Shown here: one piece after another, positions 32,875-45,667 of the stretch
How the letters are laid out: each line of letters starts with the position of its first letter
How positions within the stretch are numbered: the stretch's first letter is position 1
The notes under the pieces: model-generated
What the model was told of the DNA's origin: nothing
The model's database searches: none
What the model saw: only the letters and a program-made list of their open reading frames with translations
Translations under genes and position numbers: made by a program
Assembly (NCBI GenBank): GCA_034770075.1
Contig: CM068384.1
Span: 41,637,182-41,701,181, forward strand
Direction: 5' to 3'
Origin: Aralia elata
Lineage: Eukaryota > Streptophyta > Magnoliopsida > Apiales > Araliaceae
Length of the DNA: 64,000 nucleotides

Positions 32875-35800
32875 TGTAATGACACAGAAAATTCCAGATA
32901 ATATTTAATTATTATAATGACAAATTTTGTGTGTAAATTTTTTTTTACTTAATTGTTGTGGTATTAGAATTATTTAATACTTAATAATTTATTAAGTATT
33001 TCATAATTATGTACGGTAAAGGAAGGGATGATGATATACATTATTATAATGATATTTAAATATCAAGAATGAAAAGGAAAGCCAACATGGCTTAATTGAG
33101 AAAGATTCGTGACATGAAGCTATCTATGTGTTCAAGCAATTAATTATATTAAAATATAGTTAAAAGTGTTATTTAATAACAAATAAAGAAATAGGGTACT
33201 ATCATGAATTATTTAAATTACATGGAACCATTATCTTTAATGATGAGTGTGTTAATTACTTTTGTTAGCCTAATCAAAGGTGATAAATATAATTCATGAA
33301 TATTTTTATTTATTGAAAGTCCACAATTATTTATTTGGGTCATACTAAGTCACTAGCCTTTCTATTATATTTTCATAAGTCATTGTTTGCTTATGTGAGA
33401 GTCTATATTAAGTTAAGTGTATGGGCCATAATAAATCTTCCTTGTATGCTTGTTACATTAGTTGGTGTTAGAGGATTTTCTTGCCATGATACAAGGGTAT
33501 AATTGGCCCAAGATTAAAACTCATATATACACTTTTACTAGCCCAATCCAGCAAACCAAATAATATGCAACAATGGATTGTTTGAGCCCAAAAGAATAAA
33601 ACCATTCCAACACATTTTTTTCCTTATCTAATTCGGCAGCCACATTGGGGGTTAGAAAGGAACTGAGTTGAGTATCAATTAACAAGATAGTTGACTCCTA
33701 GAGTGCATAAGTTAGCTGCTAGGGGCCAAGTAGAAGTGTGCCAGGTAGCTTAATAGGAGCCATCTGACTGCTGTGTCAGGGGAAGATGAATAGAAGCCAT
33801 AACTTAGCCATATAGAGCAATGATGGAATGCAGTTTAGGGCCAAGTTGAATGATAAGAGAGATTAAAATCAGCCATATATGGCAGCACATGGCACCCAAG
33901 TCCAGTTGGCTTCATACAATCTCTGAGTTTTAAAATCAGTAGCATATAGGGAGAGATTGAGAGCTCGACTGAAGGGGGGAGAACTACGCAACAAACAACC
34001 ATCAGTTCTAAAAAGCTATCAAGGTAAACCAATTTAAATCCTTTCCATTCCTTTCCATTCCATTTTATTATTATTAGTGGACTGTAATGGTCGAGTGGCC
34101 TGGAATAGACATAGAGAGTGGTTACATGAATGCAATGACTGCTATGTTGACTTTTGGCTACTATGTTAACTGTTAGAAAGTTTAAGTGTTGCTGTGATTA
34201 TTGCTTTGTATGGTTGATTGAGGCATTACATGAAGACCTTAATAAATCAAAAGCCAAAAGGCTGGGAAAATTGGATAGGTAACTAGTTGTTCTATGTAAA
34301 TAAAACTAATGCTCACCAACTGTTTGATAGAATGCTAATGTAAGGACTGTTTTGGTGTCAAGACATGCTAACTATGAATTTAAGCCCAAATCATGTCTAC
34401 TTGCTCATATATTGAAATAAATACCTCAAACATGCTTGTATGCTTAAATATACCATGTTGTAGTATAACTTACATGCTATGATAATTTTATATATGAGAA
34501 AAACAAAGTAATTTGGATTGCCATTGAGAGCTTGTATTATAATAATTATATATACTTCTAATGTTGTTTCATGATATATATATATGTATGTATATATATG
34601 TATATGGTATTCAATAGGTTAAACATTTGAGGATAAAGTAGTGTAACAAGTAGCCTTTTCCAGTTGGTTAAAGAACCAAAACAGGACACTTTAGGCCTGC
34701 TGAATTAGAACAGACCTAACCACTGTTTTGGTGAGCTTTTGTGCTCACTTAATGGCTTAGTCAAGGACTGCTAAGGGGGGGATTGGTTTTGTGCCACCCG
34801 GATGCAAGTTATACATGTTAAAAGTAATGTAAATAGATAATCCATGCTTATATTTTGAATAATCATGCTATCCTTTGATAACCATGTAACTAGCACATGT
34901 TTTCTTTTTGAGGAATTCAAAACCTATAGAGGACTGTTTTGAAATAAAACATTAGCCATTACACTTATGTGTTCTAAAGCATGAATACAATATATATAGT
35001 AAATATATGATGTGAAAATGCTTGTGCTCAAGAGTTTGGGACTGTTACGAGGATTTAACATCTAAGCATGCCTAAAGTGCCATATATGAACTGTTTTGGT
35101 ATTCACAAGATGGCTGACTTTTACAAACATGAATATAGATATAAATCTATGTTATAAGCTTGTTTTAAGGATTGCTTGAATGCCTAAAGTTCTCTTTTAC
35201 CTACATAAGGACTTTTATGATTTGTTATATAAATTTCATACTTAAAATGTCTAGAAGTGGGCTGTTTTGTGCTAATGGTTTAACTACTTATGCATGCGTG
35301 CTAAATTCTATGAAAATGAGTTATAATGATGGTTTGAAGCTTGCATGAATGCTTAGATATCTAAAGAAGCATAGCTTGAGCCTATTTGTAGTAAATAGCC
35401 AAAACTGTGCTTGAAACTCTAGAAATGGGGACTGTTATGAGAAATATTTGCAACAGAAGTTGTGAGGTAGTATGAAGTCCCTAAATTGTCTATAAATAAC
35501 ATTTAAAAGTTATTCCTCAAGTTAGTTAGGGTCTAGGTTAGGTATTGTCCAAAAATCATGTTTAAAAGCTATAAGAAGTAAGCTTTAAGTGGAAAATAAC
35601 ATCAAAATGAAGAACCACCATACCCGGACCATATAGGCAAGTTTTAATAGTTATAATATGGCATAAGTAAGCTATACAAGCTAGAGAAAACAAACCTAAA
35701 CTATTTTGAGCATTAGACTTGTGAAAAATCACATTTTAAGCCCAAAAGTGGACTGTTTTGTGTAACTGTTAGCCCCTGATCCTATAAGACTATAATGAAC

Positions 35801-38372
35801 TCACATAAAGTTACTAATTCATGTTTGTAATGGTTCCCAATCATTTCCATGACCAAAGCTAGTAAGAAAGCCAAGTTAGAATCTATCTTTCAAGCCTAAA
35901 GTGAGCTTTGATAGGTCAAAATTGGCTAGATGATTAAATAAGGTGTGGTGATGCTAAAAGTATCCTTAAATAACTAGAATACACATGCCTAGACTATCGA
36001 AGTAGCCAAAACTGGAGAAAATTGATAAAGTGTTAAAAACAGTTTTTGCAAAAAGTTAGAAAGCAAGCTAGGTTGAGGCACTATTTTGAGAAGCTTAAAT
36101 GAAATGAATAAGAAACATAAACTTTGATTAAAATACCTTGATGTATGGTCTAGAAGTAGGGGCAAGTGGTTGAGCCAATAGCTTAACCAAGAAATTTATA
36201 AAAATCACCAAACATGCTAAGAAAATCATGCAAACTGCAGTTTTCTGCAAATTTTTATAAGTATGAAAATTTGAGATTTTGCCATTTTACCTAAAACTCA
36301 GTTTTGACACCTTAGACAAGTGAGTTAGAGGTATGCTAGGCTATTCCAAGTGTTAGAATGCTAACGTATACAAGAACTTGAGAAATTAGTATGTAAAAGC
36401 TTGAAAAAGCTAGGTTTAGAGGGTCAAAACCAAATCTATGCTTAGCAAAGTCGAGGGAATGCTAAAAGTAGTCTTAACTAGTAATAATTCAAGTGTTGGA
36501 ATGAACCTTAAGAGGCCAGAAATGAAAATGGCAAGAATTGACCAAAGGTAGTAAAAGCTAAACCGTGATGAACAACCTAGTTTGAGCATTAGTTTCAAGA
36601 AACATAAAAGGCTTACTTGAGAAACCAAACTAATACAAAATACCTTGGTATACAGTCTATAAGTATGCCCAGAGTTCATGTCTAAAAGCCTAGTACAAAA
36701 ATTCATAAAAATCATCAAAGTAGCCTTGAAAATCAACAAAACTGCAGTTTTGGCCAAGTAAAGAAATGTGTAAAACAGCTCATTTGGGGCCTGTTTTTGG
36801 ATTGCTTAAATTAATAGTTTTAAAGACCTAAACCAAGAATAAAATACTATGCTATAAGGTATATAATATTGCACAAATGGGAGATTCAAAAGGTTACTAT
36901 AGAAATTACTAAAAATTTCCAAAAGTACCTCAAAAATCATATTTTTTTTGTTTTTGAGTTTTGTTGCAAAAGTAAAGTTTAAAACTTGTAAATATCTTAG
37001 CATGACTAAATGAGTTAATAAAAATGTTTTATGATCTAAGATCTATATCATGATATGTTGAGACTGAAACTTGTATGTTTTGGGATATGTGAAGGCTATA
37101 TGTGCTACGTATCTATGTGAGCTAGCTATATACATACTAAGCTGTGAAAATGTATTGAGATACACTAAATGACTATGTGTACATAACTATATTTGAAAAT
37201 AAAAGATAGATACATGATTGTTTGATGTTAGCAAATAACATACATGTTAGTTATTGGATATAGTTGCAATAACCATAATGAAGCTATGTGTATCCATAAA
37301 TATAGACTTGATACTATGAGATCACTAAGTAAGCCGACACTGTATATATATGTAGGCTACTCAGTGGCAAGATACTCTATTAAAAGTTTAAACGACGCGA
37401 GAGGCAAGTACATCCACCTTTCTTACTCAAATAAGTTTATGTTGCAAATACTTAACTCGAAAATTTACCTTTTCAAACTTATTGAAATTATTGAACTGTA
37501 ATACTTCAAATTCAGTTATTCTTATGATATTGAAAGCATGTCAATGCCATTATTTTGGCTAGGCAAATGTTGAGAGATATATTGATATTCTTCATTCATG
37601 AAACTCTCATTTAATGTTCTCCAAACCATTTTGTTATGGTGCGGACTCTTATATAATGCTGTGAACGAACAACCCTTTTATAAGGGTATATGATATCGGA
37701 CGTTATGATTCCGGTGGACACGTAAAGTGTTATATAGACTGTTATGTTATGCACAATATATGGTACTTGGGCTGATCACCTAAAGTACAAGTCTAGGGTA
37801 TATTTAGTTTTTTAGCATCTGTTTATATCCATGGATTGCAGTTTTAGTACTGTCAATTCTAGTACATAGTTCACTGGTCATTTGACCTTACAGCATATTA
37901 AAGCCTGATTTTTAAACTCAAAGCTTTGAAAGAATTGTTTTGCTCCGTATCTTATGAATTACATTTCCTTTATCATAAGTATTCTTGTGCCATTATATTC
38001 AACTGTTTATTTCCTTGCTGAGCAAGCTCTTGCTCACCCTTGCGTTGAATATAATATTTTCAGTTAAAACCGAGAAAGCCGGTACATAAGGGAAAGATAA
38101 AGGAAAAGGCAAGGTTGCGGAGTAATTCATTTATTAAGCGTCTGTGCTTAACTAAGTTTAAGGATTATCGTAATAAGTACCTTTAATATTATATTTTGTA
38201 ATATTATTTAGTATTTTAGTTATGTAAAGGTCTTTAGAACCTGGGATTTAAGTCATATTATTATGTAATTTAAGACAGGTTTAAGTTAGAATTTTGATGG
38301 AATGAATGGATATAATAGTATCGTGAGCACCAAACCCGAGGTAAAGGTAAACTCGGATTTTGGGGCGTCACA
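32875..38372 (+). repeat. Z 5' LTR, ~5.5 kb
   Basis: It starts TGTAATGACACAG, identical to the 3' LTR start at 61070, and ends TGGGGCGTCACA three bases before the PBS. The first ~1.1 kb match 61070-62185. The rest is AT-rich non-coding DNA with loosely repeated phrases such as GGACTGTTTTG and an AT microsatellite near 34576-34610. I see no nested element inside. ORFs such as 36416-36757 have no recognisable product. Confidence 0.88.
34018..34030 (+). promoter_or_regulatory. Splice-donor-like site in Z LTR
   Basis: ATCAAG|GTAAACC with the exon end at 34023. It lies ~1.15 kb into the LTR and downstream of the promoter-like 33860-33960 region (CATATATGG, GCATATAGGG). No canonical TATAAATA box is present. 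Confidence 0.5.
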
Positions 38373-38375
38373 GGT

Positions 38376-38387
38376 TGGTATCAGAGC
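38376..38387 (+). other. PBS of Z (initiator tRNA-Met)
   Basis: TGGTATCAGAGC lies three bases after the 5' LTR, the same spacing as in Y1. Confidence 0.92.
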
Positions 38388-38588
38388 TGTAGGTTATAAA
38401 CATTAGGATGCGAAACTTAAGTTATAACCTTAAAAGAAAGCTCATATAGAGTATGCTAGGAGATGGATTGTGGAAATTCATCAAGTTTTAGTTGTACATA
38501 ATAAAATATCGTTTCATTTCATCAATGAATATATTTTATTGTGATACTGAGGTGGTTTATTGTTTATTTTTGGTGTTATGATTATAGA

Positions 38589-39185
38589 ATGTTAGAAGAG
38601 CATCAAGATAGCCAAACCGTTGATCAAGATCAGATGGATCCGATAGCAGAGCCCATAGAACACGAAGTGATGGAAGATACGTCTCAAGATGCATTGATAG
38701 GAGACTTATTGGCTAGGAACAATGAGTTAGAGGATAGAGTTGCTCACTTAGAAGAATGGAACCTCACACATCAGTTTATGGAGCAGCAGTATAAGGAGGT
38801 AGCTTATCAGTCTCAGGCAAAAACATCGGAGCTGAAAGAAAGGTTAAAGCAAGAGGAGGTGAAGCTGGGAGTATTAAAGATGGAGTATTAGGCGATGCAG
38901 TTGGAGTTTGATGTGGAGAGCGCTGAAAGGATTTGGGTCGATGATGCCTGGGTTCAAGCAGCAAGGAAGGTTGACCAGCTAGAGGCGGAGTTGCAGACAA
39001 GTAGGGTCAGGATAGAAACTTTGGGGCTGGCCTTGGATTCAGCCTATATGAGTCAGAGGGTTGGGGATAGAAGGCCTCGTGTGGAGGTGGGTGAAACTAG
39101 TACTCGCTCGGTTCGTCGCCGAGTTTCGGATGGTCAGGTGCAGCAGGAGCATGTTCACGCCGATACGGCTCAACAGGACATGTAG
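38589..39185 (+). pseudogene. Z ORF1 upstream of gag, one in-frame stop
   Basis: A 198-codon frame from ATG 38589 to TAG 39183-39185, interrupted once by TAG 38889-38891. The chosen ATG follows TTATGATTATAG|A, a 3'-splice-site-like sequence. The N-terminus is acidic (residues ~1-35). Residues ~38-150 are strongly heptad-like (NNELEDRVAHLEE, KTSELKERLKQEE, KVDQLEAELQTS), so a long coiled coil is likely. The C-terminus is basic (RRPRVEV, SVRRRVSD). It matches Y1 ORF1 in position, size and composition, with little obvious sequence identity. No enzyme motif is visible. Confidence 0.68.
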
Positions 39186-39571
39186 TGATAATATAGTTTA
39201 GTTGTTATGTATATAGAGGCAGTATGTACCCCTTTTATTTACTAGGGTCATATGATGTATGATGTAAACCTCAGACTATGAAAGGTATTATGCAAGTATG
39301 ATGTATCCCCACCTTATGTGATTGGGGGAGTATAGCTTTTGGTAAATCCCATCTTTTGCAGTTAAGTGGGATAAATGGCATTTATAGAAGTATGCCAGGA
39401 AAATATAGAATGTATGACACTAAGATTTGGCATATGAATATAAATGCAGTATTATGCTTACATGTTTTACTGAGTTTGAATTGGCCATAAAAGGCTTTAT
39501 ATGATAATACTAATAAGATGAGTACCGATTATGGAACATACTAAGTAATTAAAGGTTATGTTAAACAGAAA
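39186..39571 (+). other. Spacer between Z ORF1 and gag
   Basis: 386 bp of non-coding DNA ending in TTATGTTAAACAG|AAA directly before the gag ATG; the AG at 39567-39568 could be a 3' splice site. Confidence 0.5.
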
Positions 39572-40743
39572 ATGCCGCCAAGATATAGAGGAGGAGGAAG
39601 AGGAAGAGGAAGAGGAATATCAAGTACCCCACCACCAACCCAAGAGGAATCTGTAAATAATTCTGCGGGTCCAGAAAATCCTATGCAACTGTTCGTTGAC
39701 CTGTTAACCCAAGCACTGCAGGGTAGAAATGCTGCACCGCTAGTGATCCCAACCCCTCCTGAGGGCCACTTGGCCAACTTTAAGAACTTTAAGGCAGTAG
39801 GACCCCCAGAATTCAAAGGGACTAATAATCCAATAGAGGCTCAAACATGGGTAAACGAAATGGAAAAAGTATTCGAAGTTGTCAGGGTTGCTGAAGAACA
39901 GAAGACGGCTTTTGCCACTTTCATGCTAAAAGGGGAAGCAAGCTACTGGTGGGGAGCCAACAAAAATAGAGTTGGAGCAGGAGTAGTGCCATGGGATAGG
40001 TTTAAGGAACTATTCTTTGAAGCCTATTTTCCTCGTATCATGCAGAATAGGATGGGGGTCCAATTTCTCGAACTGAAGTATGCTGAGTATGCTGCAAAAT
40101 TTAATGAACTATCAAGGTTTGCGCTACATCAGGTAGACACTGAAGAACGAAAGGCTCGGAGATTCGAACAAGGATTGAAGCCAGTACTCTATAGTAAAGT
40201 CTTAATGTTTCAAATAGCTACATTTTCAGATATGCTAGAAAAAGCCATAATCGCTGAAGGAGGAACTGACGCACTAGCCAAATATCATCAGGAAAAGAAG
40301 AGTAAGAAAAGTGATGGAGGACCTAGAGAGGGAAGTAGTAAGGGAAGTAACTTCAACAAAAGGAAGTGGAATAATAATAATAACAAGACGGGTAATAGGC
40401 AGGGAGAGCCAAAAAGGAAGATAGAAGCATGTAGAACTTGTGGAAAGAATCATCTGGGAGCTTGTCTGAAGGGGAAAAGTGTCTGTTTCAAATGCGGGCA
40501 GGAGGGGCACATCTCTCCTAACTGCCCCAACCCAAAGAGAACTCAGGGGTGTTTTGCATGTGGAGCTGCGGATCACCAGATCAAGAACTGTCCGAAGAAG
40601 AGGAATGATGGAGGAAGTGGTAATAGAGGAAACAATAGTGGAAAGCTGACGATCGGTGGACCAACCCCATCCAACCGACCGACTGCCAGGACGTTTAACA
40701 TGACAGTGCAAGATGCAGTGGCATCGAAGGAGGTGGTGTCAGG
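39572..40743 (+). CDS. Z gag, open up to the X insertion
   Basis: Starts MPPRYRGGGRGRGRG, a basic RG-rich N-terminus that could bind RNA. The gag domain follows at residues ~70-235 (FKGTNNPIEAQTW, GEASYWW, WDRFKELFF, KFNELSRFALHQVD), then a K/N-rich linker. Three zinc knuckles are CRTCGKNHLGAC, CFKCGQEGHISPNC and CFACGAADHQIKNC (residues ~288-345). The frame has no stop for ~390 codons. Its last native codons read VVSG at the insertion point; the ~35 codons after that in the open frame are X LTR sequence. The protease continues at 58369. It is the only intact gag in the window and could supply particles if expressed. Confidence 0.92.
40739..40743 (+). repeat. Left TSD of element X (TCAGG)
   Basis: TCAGG here and TTAGG at 58364-58368: a 5-bp duplication with one C/T difference. 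Confidence 0.82.
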
Positions 40744-42471
40744 TGTGACACCCCTAAATTCAGGTACCAATACCTCGAATTTGGTGCTCACGATAAAGTA
40801 CATCCATACACCTCTAAACAACATAAATCAATTAATGCGAAATAAATAAACATATGTTGTTCATTACAAAAGGTTTACTACGGTCCCAAGGTCTATAACC
40901 TTAAATAAATACATCGCAGAATATATTAATAATACAAAACTATTCCACGATTACATAACGGGATAATACATATAACTATTCCTTAAGATTTCCTTTGCCT
41001 TTGCCCGCTTTGGAACTCTTCGACTTAACTGCAATAGGTTCATGATATAACAAGGGTGAACAACTACTTTGCTCAGCAAGTTTAAAAACAAGAATGAAGA
41101 TATATCATGAATGAATAAGAATAATAGCCGCATAGATCAACAATTTATGAACATTGATGAAGTAGCTGAAATGACATAATCAAAGTTCAAATGAAACAAT
41201 GAATATTGATTATTTACTGCTGAGTGGTCCAACCGACCATGAACTTGGCCAAAGAGTCAATCATCCCTGACCCTTTTAAACTGGCCCCCGTCAGTAGTAC
41301 TCGAGGGGATCAGCCTCTCGTACTCCATGTATATGCATAACATTAAATCCTGACTGTATAGGATAGCCAACACCTATACTCCCCTATTAAAGGTTGCTCT
41401 CTCAGTCCAAGAATTCATACCAACAACCGGTTTGGATAGCTTTTATAAACTTTAACATGCAAATGTCTAGCCAAAAACAAATGGCGTAGACCATTCCTTA
41501 AACAGTTCAAGTACGAAGAACTTAAATATTTCACAGTTCAGTAATAGAACCTGAACTCAAATGTACAAAGTGCGAATATCAATAATTATTTCCTTGATGT
41601 GGAATAATTGACAATAATTAATCCACTAATATCATTCGAAAGTAACAACTCGTGTCTGAGTTAGAAAACTTGTAATAATATAGAATACTTGCTTAATAAA
41701 TAAATCGAGTAAGATAGAACCTGCTCAATAATGAAACTTGCCCAATTATAAAGGTTGAGTAAGTTTAAGAAACTTTCAATTCAAAAGGATAAACTCGCAC
41801 AATAATAAAAGTTGTACGGGTTAGGAAACTTGTCCAACACAAGAGTTAAACAAGCGTTAGGAAACTTGCTCAATGAATAAATTGAGTTAGGATAGAAAAC
41901 TTGCATGGTGCGTCTGCTACAATATTACAACACACGCTCCTTAATATCCTACACAATTAAGTACATATTCACATAACAATTAGTCACATACCGGATACCA
42001 AATAATGGTCTATACTACTCTATAATATTTTATTCATATAAGAAACAAAATATTAAACAAGATTATACATACTAGTTACAGCGTTATGACGCTTGTGCGT
42101 CCGCACACCAACCTTGCCTATTCGAATGCCCAAGCGACACGCAATTGCGTACGTCTAGCACGCCCATTCAATTTATCTAATACTCATTGCTTAATGCTAA
42201 GTATTATTATAATTCATAACATTCATGTTTTAGGACTTAGAACAATGTCTTTTATTGTCGGAAGCATTACACGTTGCACACGCGCATGACCGACGCTTTC
42301 TGTTTACATAACAACCCTAAAAACGGTCAATTTCAAAATTGCTCCATGTAGTAAATTTCAATTCTAATTAATGAAATTATACGTCTATCTTTAAGCTTTC
42401 TGGATCATCTTGAATCATCCAATTTGGAGTTTATATGAGAAAGTTAGGTCTGTTTTACTAAAGGAGGTTAG

Positions 42472-42838
42472 CATCGCACAACGAGCTCACCCCAGCGAGC
42501 TCCTCTCTGACGAGCTCGCCCGTAGACCAGATGAGCTCACCCCCGAAGGGCTGAGCTCGCCCTAAGACATATGTGCTCGCCCCCAAAGGGCTGAGCTCGC
42601 CCTAGGCCAAATGAGCTCGCCCAAGCCAAATGAGCTCGCCCCAGCCAAATGAGCTCACCCCAGCCAAATGAGCTCGCCTCCTCTCCGTCGAGCTCGCCTA
42701 GACCAAATGAGCTCACCCGAAGGGCTGAGCTTACCCCTAGAACAAATGTGCTCGCCCCCGAAGGGCTGTGCTCGCCCCTAGGCCATGTGTGCTCGCCCCT
42801 GAAGGGCTCCTCTCTGTCGAGCTCGCCAATAAGCTCTG
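42472..42838 (-). repeat. GAGCTCGCCC minisatellite in X LTR
   Basis: About 18 units of ~17-25 bp with core GAGCTCGCC(C), interspersed with CGAAGGGCT and CCAAATGAGCTC. The other X LTR has a shorter version at 56637-56810. Confidence 0.9.
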
Positions 42839-43283
42839 TTTTGGCACCCAAACTTCAAACCTTCATAACTTCTTCGTTACAACTCAGAATTAGGCCATTT
42901 CAGAGGCTATGGAAAGTTTACAACATGAACTATAAGACTCCTATAGATTCATACACTTATAGCATTAACCAAAATTATCAAACATGAAAAATATCTACAA
43001 TGGTCCTCTAAATTCGTCCAACGGTCCATGTTCTTGTTCAACAGTTCATTGTTTTTGCTCCATTAAGCTAAGGTAAGGATTTCTTTCATTTTTGTTCTAC
43101 TTTGATGCTGTTAATGGCTTACATAGTCTCTTAACAACATTTACAAACATCCAAAACAAACAACAATAACAACAAGAATCGCAGCAATAACTCAAACCCA
43201 TCAACAGAACCTTAAAAGCTCCAAAAACCATAAAAACTTAGAAACTCTTAACCAAATCAGTTGGGATGGGTTTAGGTTGATGG

Positions 43284-43295
43284 TTTACCTCTTGT
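43284..43295 (-). promoter_or_regulatory. Splice-donor-like site in X LTR
   Basis: The - strand reads TACAAGAG|GTAAACC, with the exon end at 43289. It is conserved in the right LTR at 57255/57254. A CT-rich stretch, GA-rich on the - strand, lies upstream. Confidence 0.5.
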
Positions 43296-44372
43296 AATCC
43301 CTCCAAGATGCTAGAGAACTTGCTAGGCTTGGATTGAGACTCTCCTTCTACTTCTTTGGCTCCTTTCTTCTCCACCCGTGTCTCTCCTTTCTTCTTCCTT
43401 TAAGTTTCTTCCTCTTCTTCTCCCTTTGTTCTTGTTCTTCCGCTCTCTCTCTCTCTCTATACCACTCCCTCCCTCTTTTCTTGCTAGCAAAAGGACTGAG
43501 CTTGGAAATAAGCTGAGTATAAGAGAATGGAAGGGAAGGAGTCAGATGAATAAGGCTTAGGAGAATGAAGGAGTTCAACACCCGAGCTCCTCCTCTTTCT
43601 TTCTTTTTTTGCACCTCTCTTCTCTCTACTATGCTCTCACTCTTTCTGCAGCACAAAGCTTGGTAGTTGAAAGTTTGAATGCGGGAGGTGAAGAATTTGC
43701 ATCGGGTGAAATGGAGCGGCATAGGAGAATGAAGAGGTTGTAAGCCCGAGCCCTAAATTGCTTGGCTCAAGGACATTGGCCGACACCCCCTCCTATGCTA
43801 AATTCTAATTGGTTCAAAATGTTTTGGTTGGTTCCCTCTTGATGTGACAAGCCAAAATAAATACACAAATACACAAAAATATATCCGAGTACTCCCACTT
43901 TTGTACCCAATTTTCTCAATAACTCTACCCATAATTAAAATGGGTAGTCCCATAACTCTAGCCATAATTAATACGGGGTTTGTCCAAATATTTAGAACAC
44001 CCATATAATACATTTCGGATATCGAATGAAACACGAGTGGGGCTCAAAATGAAAATCCGACACTTGGAAAAATTATCTCTTCGCACACGTGTATTACTAA
44101 AATTTATTAAGGTCGAAAAGATGCGAAAATATTATGGCGTGAATAGTGCCTCGGTAAACGTGTCCCGTGAATAGTGATTTAGCGATGCTACGCGAAATTA
44201 ATTATTCACTTAAACAAAACTATAACACGTAAAATTTCATGCATTCACTTAATCCAGGTTGTCACATAACCTTTAAACATGCAACACAAAAATAATATTA
44301 ATAAAATATAATATATTCATTAATACATATAAATTTAAATTACAAGGCTATCCAGAATTCATGGTCGTTACA

Positions 44373-44386
44373 TCCTCCCCCCTTAT
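44373..44386 (-). other. X polypurine tract
   Basis: The - strand reads TAAGGGGGGAGGA immediately before the LTR TGTAAC. Confidence 0.87.
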
Positions 44387-44439
44387 AAGAATTCTGTCCC
44401 CAGAATTTCAACCTAGGGGCGGAAAATCTTAACAGAAGT

Positions 44440-44862
44440 TCACTCAAAAAGATGCAGATAATTCTGCCTCATCTTTTCTTCCAGTTCCCACGTAGCTTCT
44501 TCAGCCGTGTGGTTCCTCCAAAGTAGTTTGACCGAATGGATGACCTTATTCCTCAATGTCTGCTCCTTCCTATCCAATATCTGGATAGGAATCTCTTCAT
44601 ATGACAAGTCTCGCTCGACTTGAATTGGTTCATAGGAAATCACATGCTTGTAGTCGGGTTTATACGGCCGCAACACAAAAACGTGGAACACATTGTGAAT
44701 GTGCTCAAGTTTAGGAGGTTGAGCTACCTCGTACGCTACTTCACCTACCCTCTTTAAAACTACGAATGGTCCTACGAACCTGAGACTCAATTTCTCCTTC
44801 TTTCCAAATCTAATCTTCCCTTTCCAGGGAGATACCTTCAAAAATATAAAACTGAACTTCAA
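44440..44862 (-). pseudogene. X integrase C-terminus with chromodomain
   Basis: An open 140-codon stretch with FLKVSPWKGKIRFGKKEKLS, then FVGPFVVLKRVGEVAYEVA, HNVFHVFVLRPY and a chromodomain (IQILDRKEQTLRNK, VKLLW, EEATW). It is joined to the catalytic core by a one-base frameshift near 44850. It is the natural C-terminus of Pol, ~55 bp from the PPT. Confidence 0.9.
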
Positions 44863-45667
44863 AGTCTCGCTTCTGACGATGCAAATCGGCGTATTTCTTC
44901 TGTCGGTCCTGAGTCGCTACCAATTGAGCTCTTATCACCTTGATGACATCCACGGTCTGCTGCACCAATTCAGGTCCCAACAGCCTCCGTTCACCGACTT
45001 CGTCCCAACACAAAGGTGTTCGACACTTCCTTCCATATAATGCTTCATATGGCGGCATGCCAATACTTGCATGATAACTGTTATTATAGGCAAACTCCAC
45101 CAATGGTAGGTGATCCTCCCAGCTGCCCTTCAAATCCATCACACATGCTCTAAGCATGTCCTCCAGCGTCTGAATCATTCGTTCGCTTTGCCCATCCGTT
45201 TGAGGATGATACGTTGTACTCAACCTCAACTGAGTTCCCAACCTTTCTTGTAAGCTTTTCCAGAAATTCAACGTGAACCGCGGATCTCTGTCAGATACAA
45301 TAGATACTGGCACTCCATGTCGTGACACAATCTCTTTCACATATAACTTTGCTAGCTGCTCCAGATTGTACCTTAACTTGATTGGTAGAAAATGTGCAGA
45401 TTTAGTTAAACGATCCACGATCACCCAGATCGCGTCGTAACCCTTCTGAGTTGGTGGAAGCCCTGTCACAAAATCCATCGTGATATGCTCCCACTTCCAC
45501 TCCGAAATCTCCAGCAGTTGTAGCAGCCCACCCAGTTTCTGATGTTCTGCTTTTACCCTCTGACATGTCAAACATCGCCCAACACATTCCGCGACCTCCC
45601 TCTTCATGTTCGGCCACTAGAAGTGTTGGCACAAATCCTGATACATCTTGGTACTATCAGGGTGTAT
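44845..45667 (-). pseudogene. X integrase, zinc-binding and catalytic core
   Basis: The zinc-binding domain is split by TAG at the FWWPNMKRE segment (~45619), where Z and W retain a Trp, and its Cys pair is in CVGRCLTCQRVK. The core keeps all three acidic residues: D in MDFVTGLP (~45478), D in VSDRDPRFT (~45290) and E in DGQSERMIQ (~45184). The ORF 45607-44810 runs 20 or so codons past the frameshift into an unrelated frame. Nearly complete; one or two changes inactivate it. Confidence 0.92.

Larger units (their letters stand above)
40744..44372 (-). repeat. X 3' LTR, 3.6 kb
   Basis: On the - strand it runs from TGTAACGACC (44372) to GGGGTGTCACA (40744). It matches 56073-58363 over 41908-44372. 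It contains the GAGCTC minisatellite, a CT-rich stretch (43340-43460) and a splice-donor-like site at 43289/43288. The ORFs at 42086-42289, 43334-43722 and others lie in LTR DNA and have no recognisable product. Confidence 0.93.

Noticed and set aside
36416..36757. 113-codon minus-strand ORF in the Z LTR
   Set aside because: Hydrophobic low-complexity frame in AT-rich LTR, no recognisable domain, no promoter context.
42537..42851. 104-codon G/E/L-rich ORF on the minus strand and the 112-codon P/S-rich ORF opposite
   Set aside because: Both are translations of the GAGCTCGCCC minisatellite; frames are open only because the repeat lacks stops.
43334..43722. Overlapping ORFs rich in S, L and F or K, R and E
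   Set aside because: Products of a CT microsatellite-like stretch in the X LTR leader; shifted or broken in the other LTR copy.
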